NCBI RefSeq assembly: GCF_019578655.1
Contig: NC_063257.1
Coordinates: 33,718,242-33,782,241, forward strand
From: Ricinus communis
Lineage: Eukaryota > Streptophyta > Magnoliopsida > Malpighiales > Euphorbiaceae
Direction: 5' to 3'
DNA: 64,000 nt
The notes below the pieces were generated by a model that did not search any database, was not told the DNA's origin, and saw only the letters and a program-made list of their open reading frames with translations. Made by a program: the position numbers and the translations under genes. Shown here piece by piece: positions 44,119 through 54,610 of this stretch (position 1 is its first letter; each line of letters begins with the position of its first letter).

Positions 44119-45380
44119 TGATGTCTATAAGTTTGTACTCACAAGTGCACGAACTGTTCTTATGGCATAGGTAAGTTCACCTAGAGGTCGATCTCTCAGT
44201 AAACTATAGAGCCATTATTATATAGACTAACTATCACACAAGAATACTAAAAATAAATCTAAACACTTTAAACCAATAATTTGAGAAAGTAGAATGATCA
44301 TAAAATAAATAAAATAAACTATAAAGTAAATATGCAAATGATATGGTTAATGAAAACTATATGATAAAAATAGTATTTAACCTAGCCAATTACTTAGTAG
44401 TCCCCTTATTTTTAACCTTAAGCCTAGATTTAATGAATGAGATGGTGATGTTCCTTTTCTTTAATTACTCAAGCTAATGATGCAACTAAAGTTTCTTTTA
44501 CCATCATAGATTGAAATAAAGATGATGTTTTTAATACATTTAACCTAAATATTTTCATAACAGCTACTATTATTAAATTAATATGATGGTTAACCAACAA
44601 TAATAACTGAAACTAAAAAAATTATAAACGTAAAGAAATCACTCATTAAATAAAAATATAACAAGGTTCATACATAAGTAAAAAGGTTAAACTAAACACT
44701 TGTGAGAACTAGCCTGACATATTTAATCCAATGATCATTATAATTAAATAGAAAGACATTAAAACAAAAAAAAAAAATTAAAAGCTCCCTTGAAATCCAA
44801 AATCCTTCAAGATATAAAGATGATTGGTCCTCATTATCCACTTCTTGAAAAACTTCTTAGATCTTGAAGGATAGATGCAGACTGTGTATGTGGAATATGA
44901 ATTGTAGAGAAAATTACAAAGAGATGAATAATAGATAGATACAGACTGTGTATCTATTAGTTGTGTATTTGATTTTCAATACTTGTAGAGATTCCTTTTT
45001 GCAAAGCCCTTTTCTAAATACAAAACCTCTAAGAGTTATCTTCTTAGCAACTTTTAATTATCCTAAGAAAAATAAATAATTAATAATGGTCCATAATTAA
45101 AAAGATCTAATTAATTCTCCCTTTGGACCTTGTATTATTTGGCCAGGCCTGTGAAAATAGCATTGCAAGCACCTTAATTCTAGGTCTTGGCAACAACGGT
45201 CTTATTTAAGTCAATTTATAAGTATTTGGCTCAATATTTTCTTTTTTAGCTAATGATACCCGAGATTGGACAATAAAGCTAAAATGAGATAATAAGCATA
45301 TAACCCCACATATATGTATATAAAACATACTGTTAAAGCACTAAAACACCCTAAATATATATACAAAATATGACGTATGA
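44119..45380 (-). repeat. 5' LTR of the second Athila-like element
   Basis: On the minus strand it ends ATAGACATCA at 44119 and begins near 45380 (TCATACGTCA, where TGATA would be expected). It aligns with the complete solo LTR at 45635-46921 in reverse orientation, including the GTGCACTTG block near the inner end. Sequence just inside (44090-44118) is where a primer site should be but is too worn to assign. No target duplication is found. Confidence 0.7.
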
Positions 45381-45634
45381 TATATATTTAGAGTCCTTAT
45401 ACTCAAACTTTAGACTTTCAAATCTAATTTCAAATTGAAATGCAACCAAATTAATTTAATATTTTAAGTGTTTTAAATCCATATTGTATTTACTAAACCA
45501 ATATATTATTTGAAGTTCTTTATCAAACTTTAATCTTTGAAATCTACTTTCAAATTCAAATGCAAAAACCAAAATGATTTTACATTATGAACTGAAATGC
45601 AAGATCAAACCATTTTAATATTTGAAGTGGTCAT
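45381..45634. repeat. Left part of a degenerate tandem array
   Basis: It contains units with ACCAATATATTATTTGAAGT and TCAAACTTTAATC-type blocks, matching those at 47084-47560. The array is split here by the solo LTR 45635-46921. Confidence 0.65.
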
Positions 45635-46043
45635 TGATAGGTCCAAATTATATGTAGATATTTAAGGATATTTTAGAGCTTTAATGATATATTTCTATAT
45701 ATAATATGATGAAAATATGTGCTTTTACCTCACTTAAGCTTAGTTATCTATTTTCAGATAATGTTAGCCAAGAGAGGAAACTATGGAGCTAAATACTTAA
45801 AAAGAAGCTTAATTGGACATGTTCGCATCAAGGCCCAAGATTAAGACATATAGACTGCTATTTGCAAGGCCTCGCCAAAGATTACAAGACTCAAGAGACA
45901 TTTTAGTCTTTCTATACAATTATTAGGATCTATATTAAGAGTTATTTATAGAATAGTATTTGGTGGAGTTAAAGATACTTATAGATAGAATTATATTTGG
46001 TATACATCTCTAGGGAGACTTACTTAGAGGATGACTCTTTTCT

Positions 46044-46079
<36 letters not shown>

Positions 46080-46921
46080 AAGAGAAGGAGAAGGAGCTTT
46101 TAAAAGGAGAAGGAGAGCTCTCTCCTATCTGCTCTCTGCATCTGTCCACCATTATTTTCTCCACAGTTCTTCCATAAATACTTTAGTTTTAGTTTTCATT
46201 ACTCTTTTTAAGATCTAAGGAGCTTTTCAAGAATGTGTGAGGACCAATCATCTTTCTACTTGAAAAAATTATGGATCTAGAGGGAGCTTTTATTTTATTA
46301 TTTTATGTCTTTCTATTTAATACCATGATCATTAGTTAAATATGTTAAACTAGTTTTCATAAGTGTTTAGTTTAACCTTTTTACTTTTGTATGAACCTTG
46401 TTATTTATTTATTTAATGAATGATTTCTTTACCTTCATATCTTCATTAATTTCAGTCATTATTGTTAGTTAACCATCATATTAATTTAGCAATAGTAATT
46501 GTTATGAACATATTTAGGTTGAATGTATTAGAGACACCAATTTTGCTTCAATCTATGTTGGTAGAAGAAACTTTAGTTGCTTCATTAGTTTGAGTGACTA
46601 AAGGAAAATGCACATCACCGTCTCATTCATTAGATCTAGGCTTCAAGTAAAATAAGGAGATTACTAAGTAAATGGCTAGACTAAATACTGTCTTTAGCAT
46701 ATAGTTTTAAATCATAAGTATTTGCATTTGCATTGCATATTTATTTATTGTTTGGTTACTTTACTTTATGATTTATTTTTATTATTTTGTGTTGATAATT
46801 AGTCTTTATAATAAGTGGCCCCATAACTCCTTAAGAGATCAACCTTATGGTAAACTTACCCTTACTATAAAAACGGTTCGTGCACTTGCAAGTACTAACT
46901 TAGACACCTCAGTCATATTCC
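45635..46921 (+). mobile_element. Solo LTR, TSD GTCAT
   Basis: It starts TGATAGGTCC and ends GACACCTCA, with a perfect 5-bp duplication GTCAT at 45630-45634 and 46922-46926. Length is 1287 bp. It contains a (TA)n run at about 46037-46075 in a promoter-like place, followed by a purine-rich tract. It is related to, and head-to-head with, the LTR at 44119-45380. It inserted into the tandem array that leads to the tRNA gene. Confidence 0.9.
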
Positions 46922-47690
46922 AAATTATATTTAGTAATACCAAAATGTTTAATTTCAAATTGAAATGCCAAAACAAAGTTTATTTTACATCTTACATTCT
47001 GAGTTTTTTTTATCCAAATTGTAGGTAAAAAGAAAATTATCCAAATTGTATAGATAAAAGAAAAATGCATTTATTATACCAATATAATATTCAAACTCTT
47101 TTTTCAAACTATAATCTTTCAAATTTAATTCAATTGAAATGCAACAACCCAAATAATTTTTCATTTTAAAATAAAATGCAAGAACGAAAGTAATTCTAAC
47201 ATCTTAAGTTTTCCAATCCAAATTGTAGTTACTATACCAATAAAATATTTGAAGTCCTTCCTCAAACTTTAACCTCTCAAATCTAATTTCAAATTGAAAT
47301 GTAAAAACTAAAATAATTTTAAATTTAAAGTGCTTATATTATAGGGAAGACAAATTATCCAAATTGTATAGGTAAGAAAAGAAATTATATTTATTATACC
47401 AATATATTATTTACAGGCCTTTTTCATAATTCTTTAATCTCTCAAATCTAAGTTGGAATGCATTTTAAACTGCGAAAGCAAGAAACAAACTAATTTAACA
47501 TCTTACGTGTTATGAATCTAAATTGAATTTATAATACCAATATATTATTTGAAGTCCTTCCTCGAATTACTTTAATAAGAACCAAAAATAATTTTGCATT
47601 TCAAATGTTTTTCATCCGAATTATTATTTTTTATAGGTTAGAAAAGAATTATCCAAGTTATATAGGTAAGGAAAAAAACTGTAAAACAAA

Positions 47691-47717
47691 TGGTCTGGGT
47701 GACGCTCGAACCCGCGT
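47691..47717 (-). pseudogene. Broken tRNA 3'-end copy (copy 1)
   Basis: TGGTCTGGGTGACGCTCGAA followed by CCCGCG matches the acceptor and T-arm end of the tRNA gene at 48127 with a few changes, and is preceded by the same AAAACAAA trailer. The rest of the tRNA is absent, replaced by array sequence. Confidence 0.75.
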
Positions 47718-47834
47718 TAGAAAAGAACCAAAGCAATTTTACATTTTAATTGTCTTTTATCCAAATTTAATCTATTATAAGTTAGAAAAGAATTATTTAA
47801 GTTGTATAAGCAAGAAAAGATTTTATAAAACAAA

Positions 47835-47860
47835 TAGTCCCGACCAAGCCCGAACCTGTG
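47835..47860 (-). pseudogene. Broken tRNA 3'-end copy (copy 2)
   Basis: TAGTCCCGACCAAGCCCGAA followed by CCTGTG is a second, more worn copy of the tRNA acceptor/T-arm end, again preceded by AAAACAAA. It is followed by GTTAGAAAAGAACC, the same joint sequence as after copy 1. Confidence 0.7.
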
Positions 47861-48126
47861 TTAGAAAAGAACCAAAATAATTTTACATTTTAAATATTTT
47901 TAATCCAAATTTTATTTATTATAAAAGAACTAAAATAATTTTACATTTTAAATGTTTTTTATCCAATTTTCTTTTATTATAGGTTAAAAAAGAATTGTCT
48001 AAGTTGTATAGGTAAGGATTATAGGATAGAAAAATAGGTAAGGGTTATAGGTTAGAAAAGAATTATCCAAGTTATACAAGGTAAATGTTTTTTATCCAAG
48101 TTAAGGAAAAAAATTTGTAAAACAAA

Positions 48127-48200
48127 TGGTCCCGGCGGGGCTCGAACCCGCGACCTTCGGCTCATAAGACCAACGCTCTAACCAACTGAGCTACGGGACC
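48127..48200 (-). tRNA. tRNA, anticodon TAT (isoleucine) by position
   Basis: The minus strand gives a 74-nt intronless cloverleaf. The acceptor stem GGTCCCG pairs fully with CGGGACC, followed by A73. The D-arm is GCTC with GAGC and contains the A box TAGCTCAGTTGG. The T-arm is GCGGG with CCCGC around TTCGAGC, with B box GGTTCGAGCC. The anticodon stem TTGGT/GCCGA has two G-T pairs and a CTTATGA loop, placing TAT at 34-36, which would read AUA (Ile). G at position 37 is unusual for that class. CCA is not encoded. On the minus strand a TTTT run follows within 10 bases, a likely Pol III stop. I am sure it is a tRNA gene, less sure of the isotype. Confidence 0.9.
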
Positions 48201-50030
48201 ACAATACTTATATGCTAACTTATATAATACAACATTTTCTAAACCATATGAACTTTCATTTCCAATAAAAAAAAATTGAACAGAGACATGAAACATAACT
48301 GTATATGGCTTCTAATTCATCTATATTTCACCTTTCAAACATAAACGTTGCTCATTTGTGCTGAAAGTTAGGTATATAACATGTTGCAAGAAACCTCTTA
48401 AAAACTTGAATCGCTTTTTTTTTTTTTTTGTCTTTCCTTTTAGCAAAAGAAAAACTTGAACTAACATAATTTTCTTGTTTATGAAATACTTTTCTTCAAA
48501 CGTAAGCAATGTTTATAGTTCTGATATTCTTGATATAAGGGATTACAAAGGAAAATACTATATAATGATAAATTCATTGAATGAACAGATGTTAATTATC
48601 TAGTTTTAAAATGGTTTGATAAATGTTAAATTCAGAACATAAAGAAAATAAAAAAGAAATGAAAAGAAATTTTCTCTTAGCAAGTCTCAATGCACTGTAA
48701 TGTTTGAAATAATTATACCAATAGTCATTTAATTTTACACTAAATTCAATTTTGATTATTTTATTTTTTATTACAGTCATTTAGCTTTAAGTTAAGTAAC
48801 AGATTAGTTACTTATCTAAAATCTAGTGGTATAATTCGCTAAAATAGTGTTATGTCTCAAGTATCTAATGTTAGACTAACACATATTTAAAAAATCGACA
48901 AGTCATTATCCTAGTCATCAAATTATTTAACCAACACACTATAACTTAGATCCAAAATCAAACCCAACTTTAGGTTTCAAAAATACTCTAGACTTTGATA
49001 ATAAATTTTTATTATAGTTTTTTTTCTTGTCTTCTAATCATCTATTTTTTTAATTATTACAATAATATTTTCCTTTTTCAATTTAATTAATCGATATTAA
49101 TTACATTTTCATTTATTTTATCAAGATATTGTTTCTAAAGTAAAAAGTAATTATAACAATAAACAAGGAAAAAGAAAGTGAAAAATAAAAAAGAAATAAG
49201 TGTCCAATCATCAACTAATAATATTCTTGCACTTATTTGTATTTAAGCTATCATTTTCTTTATATTTCTTGTAGGTCCACATATCTATTTGAGGATGTAT
49301 AATTAGTTCTTATTTAGTGCAAGAACTTCAATACTAAATGAGTGTCTAACTCCTAAATTAATTAAATCTGAATACTAATTGTAAAATAACGAGTATGTAG
49401 AGCTTACGGTATATGAGAGCATTTTCTGTTAGTTGTCTACGACGTTAGTCCATTGAAATCGATTTTTAAAAATTAAAATTCAATATTTCACTTCAAAGCT
49501 TCAAAATTAAGAATTTTATTTTATTACATTAGAAATTCTATATTATAAATTTATTAAAAAATTTAAATATTTTTTTCGATGAATAAACCATTAAATTTTA
49601 AACAAGTGACTAATCCATTACCCAATTTAAAATTAAATAATTGTAATGAAGCAAAAAAGAATTATATGACCAAAATAAAATTTAGTGTAAATTAATTGAG
49701 AATTGATATAATTATCTCATGATGTTAGATAAGAAGTGGTCATATAATTTAAAATATATGTCAGTTTAATTGTCCAAGTATAAAATACTCCGAACATATG
49801 TTACTCGTACAATTGTCAAGTGCAATACATCAAAAGTAGCAAGGAACTTTTGAAAAAATTATAAGAAAAACGAGAAGATATGGGAAAGAAAAGTAGTTTT
49901 ATGCTACGGTACATATCACTAAAGGCACATGAAATCCATAGGATATGCTGCTACCAGTTGATTTAGAGTTACATGCTTCCCCAATATCATATCATTTAAT
50001 CCAAGGGGAAAGTATTCAAGAAAGCGTGTA
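48201..50030. other. AT-rich intergenic region between the tRNA and the ZIP gene
   Basis: No coding, RNA or element signal recognised. The right end (about 49830-50030) lies directly after the ZIP stop codon and should include its 3' UTR. No clear AATAAA signal stood out. Confidence 0.4.
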
Positions 50031-52079
50031 TTAAGCCCAAAGGGCCAGAATGGACATAGCAGTAGAGCCAAGAGTTAAAGCAATGAAAGATGCCTTTTTC
50101 AGCCATGGAGCAGATGTCATCAACTTGTTATGGAAAAAATCAACAGCTATGAGATCAACAAGACCCATGTATATGAGTATGCCTGAAGAGAGGGAGCCTA
50201 ATAACCCTTCCATTATCAAAGCATTAGGGTTACTGTCATCATACCCTGTCAATGAAAAAATGATCATCCCTAACAATATCCCCATTGGTGTAGTCACTGA
50301 AAACATGAAGCACATATAAGCCACCGTTCCCATGCTGAATCCTGCCTGCAAGTACATGTATCAGAAAGAGGTACATAATTCAAGAGCATATCAGAAATTA
50401 AACTTAATGAAACAACAGTTACATTGATATATACAGGTTCGGTGATTTTTAAATGTCAGAAATGCCAATGAATAAAATGTCAAACTCTTGATTATGAATT
50501 ACCTAAGAATTACCAATAAATAGTTATGTCTTTTGGAAAATTGAGAATAATTTTTGAAACGGATAATCCTTTAAATCTTAGACGCACAACTTTTCATATC
50601 AAGCATATATCTCCAAATGGAGCTATTTTAATCATCACATGCACTGAAATAATATTGGGTAAACCCTAGAATTTGCCAAGCAGACCCGTCAAAGACCGGA
50701 GTCAGTACAGAGTAGAAAATAATTTTTTAAGCAGAGCCAGATCCAATTCGAATAATACTTTATTTTATATATTTTTTATACTAAAAATATATTTTTATTA
50801 ATTTTAAATATATTTATTTAATTTTTAAACTATTATTAAGTATAATTGAAAGAATCAAGTCTAGATTTAAATAATAGTTAATATTTTTTTAATAAATACA
50901 TATATTTACTTATAATTTATAAATAAAAAATATATAAATATTTTAGATATAGTTTCAGACCGGATTATGGTACGGAAAAGACGCGGAATGGTTTAAACCC
51001 GTCCCTAACCCGTCATTAGTAGCGGAACAGGTATTTCCCGTCCTGTTTAAATTGAATTACGGATTTATCCACAGGTACAAAACAAATTATCATCTCTATC
51101 CCAGAACTTATAATAATCCTCACAGTTTTAATTTATTTTCATTATATTTTTTTTGTTTCCGCTTCCATTAATGACTTTTCATACATCATACAAATTTTGT
51201 TTGTTATACTTAGCTTTTATAATCTCTATCCTGAAACTTATGATAATCATCTAAGTTTTAATTTATTTTCATTATCTTTTTTTTTCCCATCAATTAATGA
51301 CTTTTCCTATATCATAAAAGTTTTATTTGTTATACTTAGCTTTTATATTTTTATTTTCGACTTGTTTAAGAATTTAAAATAGCATATAATTAAAATTAAA
51401 TAAAAAACAAGAACTTAGTGAAATAAAATAGAAAGTAATGGATCAATAAAACAAAATCAAAAAATTTAAGGACTTAAATATTATATTTTGATCACCAGTT
51501 ATGGTGTGATGACCATCGTCCAACAAGTTTTGAGAAGAGTGGATGTACATGCAAGCAACTTGTGTTTCATACACTTCTTTCTGTCACTATAGTTTGTGAT
51601 TGTGATTATGACAGTTGCATCCTTCCATAGATATTCAAAATTTAGGTATAAAACAACATAAAGATATCTATGCTGTAAGTTTGGCAACTATTTATATGAT
51701 CTTAGAATAAAATAGGTGACCACAAACTCTAGTTTACATTATTTGGCAAGTTGGCTATGTGTTAGCCGTTGCTGCATGGAAGTCACTCTGATTCCATTTA
51801 TATCATATATAAAATGCTATGAATATAACTTCCCTTTTAATGATTTAAAAATGACTATAAAATGCTAAAAGAGAATTCCAGTACCATATAAGAAGATCAC
51901 CTAGATGAACCTGGGTCACGGGAACACAAGTGTTTTTTATTCATTTATTTTTTTAATTAATTAACTTTAGTAAAAATTCAAATTTGAAATCTCACAATTC
52001 TACGCGATTTTGGCACTACTTTTTCTTTATATAAATCATGAATAAAAAATTACAATTTGATAATTATATGCCAAGAAAA

Positions 52080-52130
<51 letters not shown>

Positions 52131-53440
52131 CACCACTCAGAACAGTAATCCACTTCAAGCTAGCTAACTAGCTAGTGAGTAGTGATGTAATTCCATTACA
52201 GTAATTGCAATTATAATTAATTGATGTCATTATTAAAGTATATAGACTCCATTGATTTCATTTTGTGAACTAGCAGGCAAATAAACTTTTGCTATATTAT
52301 TAGGGTTGTCTCGAGTTAAGTTGAAATCGCTATACTTATTTATAATAAAAGAAACTTGAATTTATACTCTTAACTTAAAATAAGATAAAGCTTACATATA
52401 ATCAGTAGTTCAACCAAATTGCATACTGAATTTATCTATAGCTGAACAGTGAACTTTCTAATCAGCTAAACATTCAAATTCCTGTGGTCCTCTGCCAGGA
52501 TTAAGATTTTAGTGAACATATTGTCATCTTCTAGAGTAGGGTAATATATGGAACCCCACCATACTTAGAAGAATCGAAAATGAGTATGTAATTTCTATTG
52601 TTTTTAATCGTTTAAAGACCATTGATTTTTCATTTTCTTTAAAGATAATGTGGTAGTAATAATGATTTGAAGGGCACAAATTGGAAAAGAAAAAGAAAAA
52701 AAAAAAAGAAAAAGAGAAGAAGAAAAGAAAAGTACCTGAGCAATACAACCACCAAGGCCCATCCCTTCAAAGATTTGATGAAAAGCAAGAGCAGCAACAA
52801 GAGGTCTAATAGTACACTGATTTTGTGACATACCCATTGTGACCCCAATTATCACTGAATGAAAAATGATCCCAATCTCCAAGACTTGTGAAATCAATTT
52901 CTGCTTTAACTTCACTAAATACTCCTCTCTTTCTCTTCCTTTGTGATCTCCCAATTCTATTTTTGACAATTCTACACTCTTCTTCCCCACAATTTCTTCC
53001 TGGGTCCCAACAGGAGTATACTCCAGAATAGCCTCTTTGCTTTCACCATGGCCATGCTCAACATGAGCACTAGCAGTTATGTCGACAAACAAAGCAAGCA
53101 AAGCACCGACTAAAGTAACCAATCCAGCAAAAGGGAAGTCTTTCCATGGATGCTTGGACGCTACCTGGCAATCAGAGAGTGCCTCGTAAGCATCTGGGAG
53201 CACGTGTACTAAAGAAGTTGATAGAATTACGCCAGCAGCGAAGCATTTGATCAGAAGAACCGCCTTATCGTAAAGAGGTTTGCCTTGGAAATATCGGGCT
53301 AGGAGCACTGGGAAAGAGATGCCTATAACGCTAGTAAAGAAGATTACACCAACTGATATTAACTTCAGATGGGTTGCTGCTTCGGTATCCCGGCAGCTTG
53401 CGGCTCGAGCCGTGTCGATCACGCATGCTGCTGCGGCCAT
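50031..53440 (-). CDS. ZIP6: ZIP-family metal (Zn/Fe) transporter, ZIP6-like, two exons
   Basis: Exon 1 is 53440-52736 (235 codons) and exon 2 is 50345-50031 (104 codons plus stop), giving a 339-residue protein. The junction falls between codons: exon 1 ends GGCIAQ at CAG, the intron is GT...AG (52735-50346), and exon 2 begins AGFSMGTV. Eight membrane segments can be seen. There is a His-rich loop HVEHGHG at residues 126-132 between segments 3 and 4, [10 protein letters not shown] in segment 4 (H194) and [11 protein letters not shown] in segment 5 (H221, E225), the metal path of the family. Length and C-terminus (ILALWA) fit plant ZIP6-type proteins, which move divalent metals such as zinc into the cytoplasm. 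The start is set by ATGG in an ACCATGG-like TTCCATGGCC context. No damage is seen. The ZIP6 name is by similarity recalled from the family, the ZIP call is firm. Confidence 0.93.
51092..51347. repeat. 130-bp tandem duplication in the ZIP intron
   Basis: ATCTCTATCCCAGAACTTAT at 51092 and ATCTCTATCCTGAAACTTAT at 51222 begin two units that both run through TTAATTTATTTTCATTAT, TTAATGACTTTTC and TTATACTTAGCTTTTAT. The units are about 90% alike by eye. Confidence 0.85.
52083..52130. repeat. (TA)n microsatellite in the ZIP intron
   Basis: An uninterrupted run of about 23 TA dinucleotides. It is a candidate length polymorphism inside the only protein gene of the window. Confidence 0.95.
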
Positions 53441-53600
53441 GGAAAAATGAGGTTGGAAAGTAGAAAATTGGGAATTGAGAGAGAGTGTTATTTTGGGAGT
53501 ATTATGGTGCGAGTCTACTATGAGAACGACTGTCTCTAAAGAAGAAAAATAAAAATAAAAATTTTTTATTTTTTTTTAAAAATGGGCGTTTTAAAGGCAG
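53441..53600 (-). promoter_or_regulatory. 5' leader and proximal promoter of the ZIP gene
   Basis: Reading the minus strand toward the ATG, a C/T-rich leader with ACACTCTCTCTC-type sequence precedes CATTTTTCCATGGCC. Farther up (53560-53600) is an AT-rich stretch with a TTTAAAACGCC block. No clear TATA box or metal-response palindrome could be defined. Confidence 0.35.
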
Positions 53601-54610
53601 TGGGGTTTCAATGGGTCCACGTATTTAATGTCAACTTTATGGTTCTAGTGTGTTGTGTGTGGGATTTCCATTTATAATAATTTTCCTTCAATTCCTTTTT
53701 TTCTTTTGTCTCTAGGGATGAAATACTATTTATGTTTTGAGATCTAATTTAATATATAATTCATTTTTAAATTTATTTATTATATTAAGTTATATATTTA
53801 ATATTAAAAATATTATATTTTTTATTATATTTAAATCTCATTTAATTTTAATAAAATTAATTATAGTTTTTTATTATTAGTTGAAAGACTAAACTAACTA
53901 TTTAAAATTATAGTTTAATTTTTAAATTATGATTAAATATCAAATTAATCTAAAATAAGTTTTATTATTAAATTAAAATAAAATTTTATTTTTAACACTA
54001 ATTAACAGCAGTATCTAATTAAAATAACTAATTAATATTTTCTTACTTGTTCTAATTTTTATATTTTTAATATAAATTAAATAAAGTAAAATTTAAATAC
54101 TATAAAACTATTTTTATTAAAAAATGTTATTAAATTACTACATAATTTAATTTTAGTTATTAATATAGTCAAAAAATATCATTCTTTTATAATTTTATTA
54201 TTATTTTTATTATACATTAAAGTTAAATTATATTAAAATTAAAAATTAATTTTATAAAAGACATTAATTAAAAATTATATTTTAATTTAGTAAAATAATA
54301 TAGATACGAATTAACTTCATAGAAAAAATGTTAAGTTAACAAATCCACTATTAATGAAGAAAATCACTGATAAATTTGTAGATTAAGAATGAAATTTTGT
54401 ATCGACCATTTAAATGAGATTAATACAAGAAAATTTTTTATTGTCAATATAATTTTAGTGTTTAACAAAAATAAGAATATTTAACTATTTATTTTATTTA
54501 AAATCTAAAATTAAAATTTATAAAAAATTTAACAATATTAAACGAAAAATAAGTGTTTTGATACGTTTAAATTTTTTAGGATTAAATTATGCTAAAAAAA
54601 TAAAAGATAC
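53601..54610. other. AT-rich intergenic region, no gene seen
   Basis: Very AT-rich, with many short AAATTAA-type runs, between the ZIP promoter and the Tat LTR. No protein, RNA or element signal recognised. Confidence 0.4.

Larger units (their letters stand above)
46922..48126. repeat. Degenerate tandem array ending at the tRNA gene
   Basis: A recurring block TACCAATATATTATTTGAAG-like starts near 47084, 47236, 47397 and 47536 (spacings about 152, 161 and 139 bp). From 47577 the units change to AAAAGAACCAAAATAATTTT plus TTATCCAAGTTATATAGGTA-like sequence. Two of these carry a worn copy of the tRNA 3' end. The last unit runs into the tRNA gene. ORFs such as 47605-47880 are repeat-derived. Confidence 0.7.
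50346..52735 (-). other. Intron of the ZIP gene (2390 bp)
   Basis: It begins GTACTT after CTCAG and ends TTGCAG before GCAGGATTC. The region holds a two-copy 130-bp tandem duplication (51092-51347), a (TA)n microsatellite (52083-52129), a pyrimidine-rich tract right after the donor site, and a GC-marked stretch (about 50690-51060, with ACCCGTCC-type repeats) that may be an old non-autonomous transposon. No ORF inside has support. Confidence 0.85.

Noticed and set aside
47605..47880. 91-codon plus-strand ORF with RTRVRKEPK repeated
   Set aside because: The repeat comes from the antisense of worn tRNA 3'-end copies in a tandem array. It is not a protein gene.
50050..50319. Plus-strand ORF of 89 codons
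   Set aside because: It is the antisense of ZIP exon 2, a shadow of strong codon bias in that exon.
50690..51060. Possible MITE in the ZIP intron (ACCCGTCC-type repeats)
   Set aside because: I could not find matching terminal inverted repeats or a target duplication, so it is noted only within the intron entry.
52524..52848. ORFs extending past the exon 1 end of the ZIP gene
   Set aside because: The stretch after GGCIAQ is a polypyrimidine/poly-A intron start. The GT donor and the exact match of the second exon to the family show that the coding region splices here.
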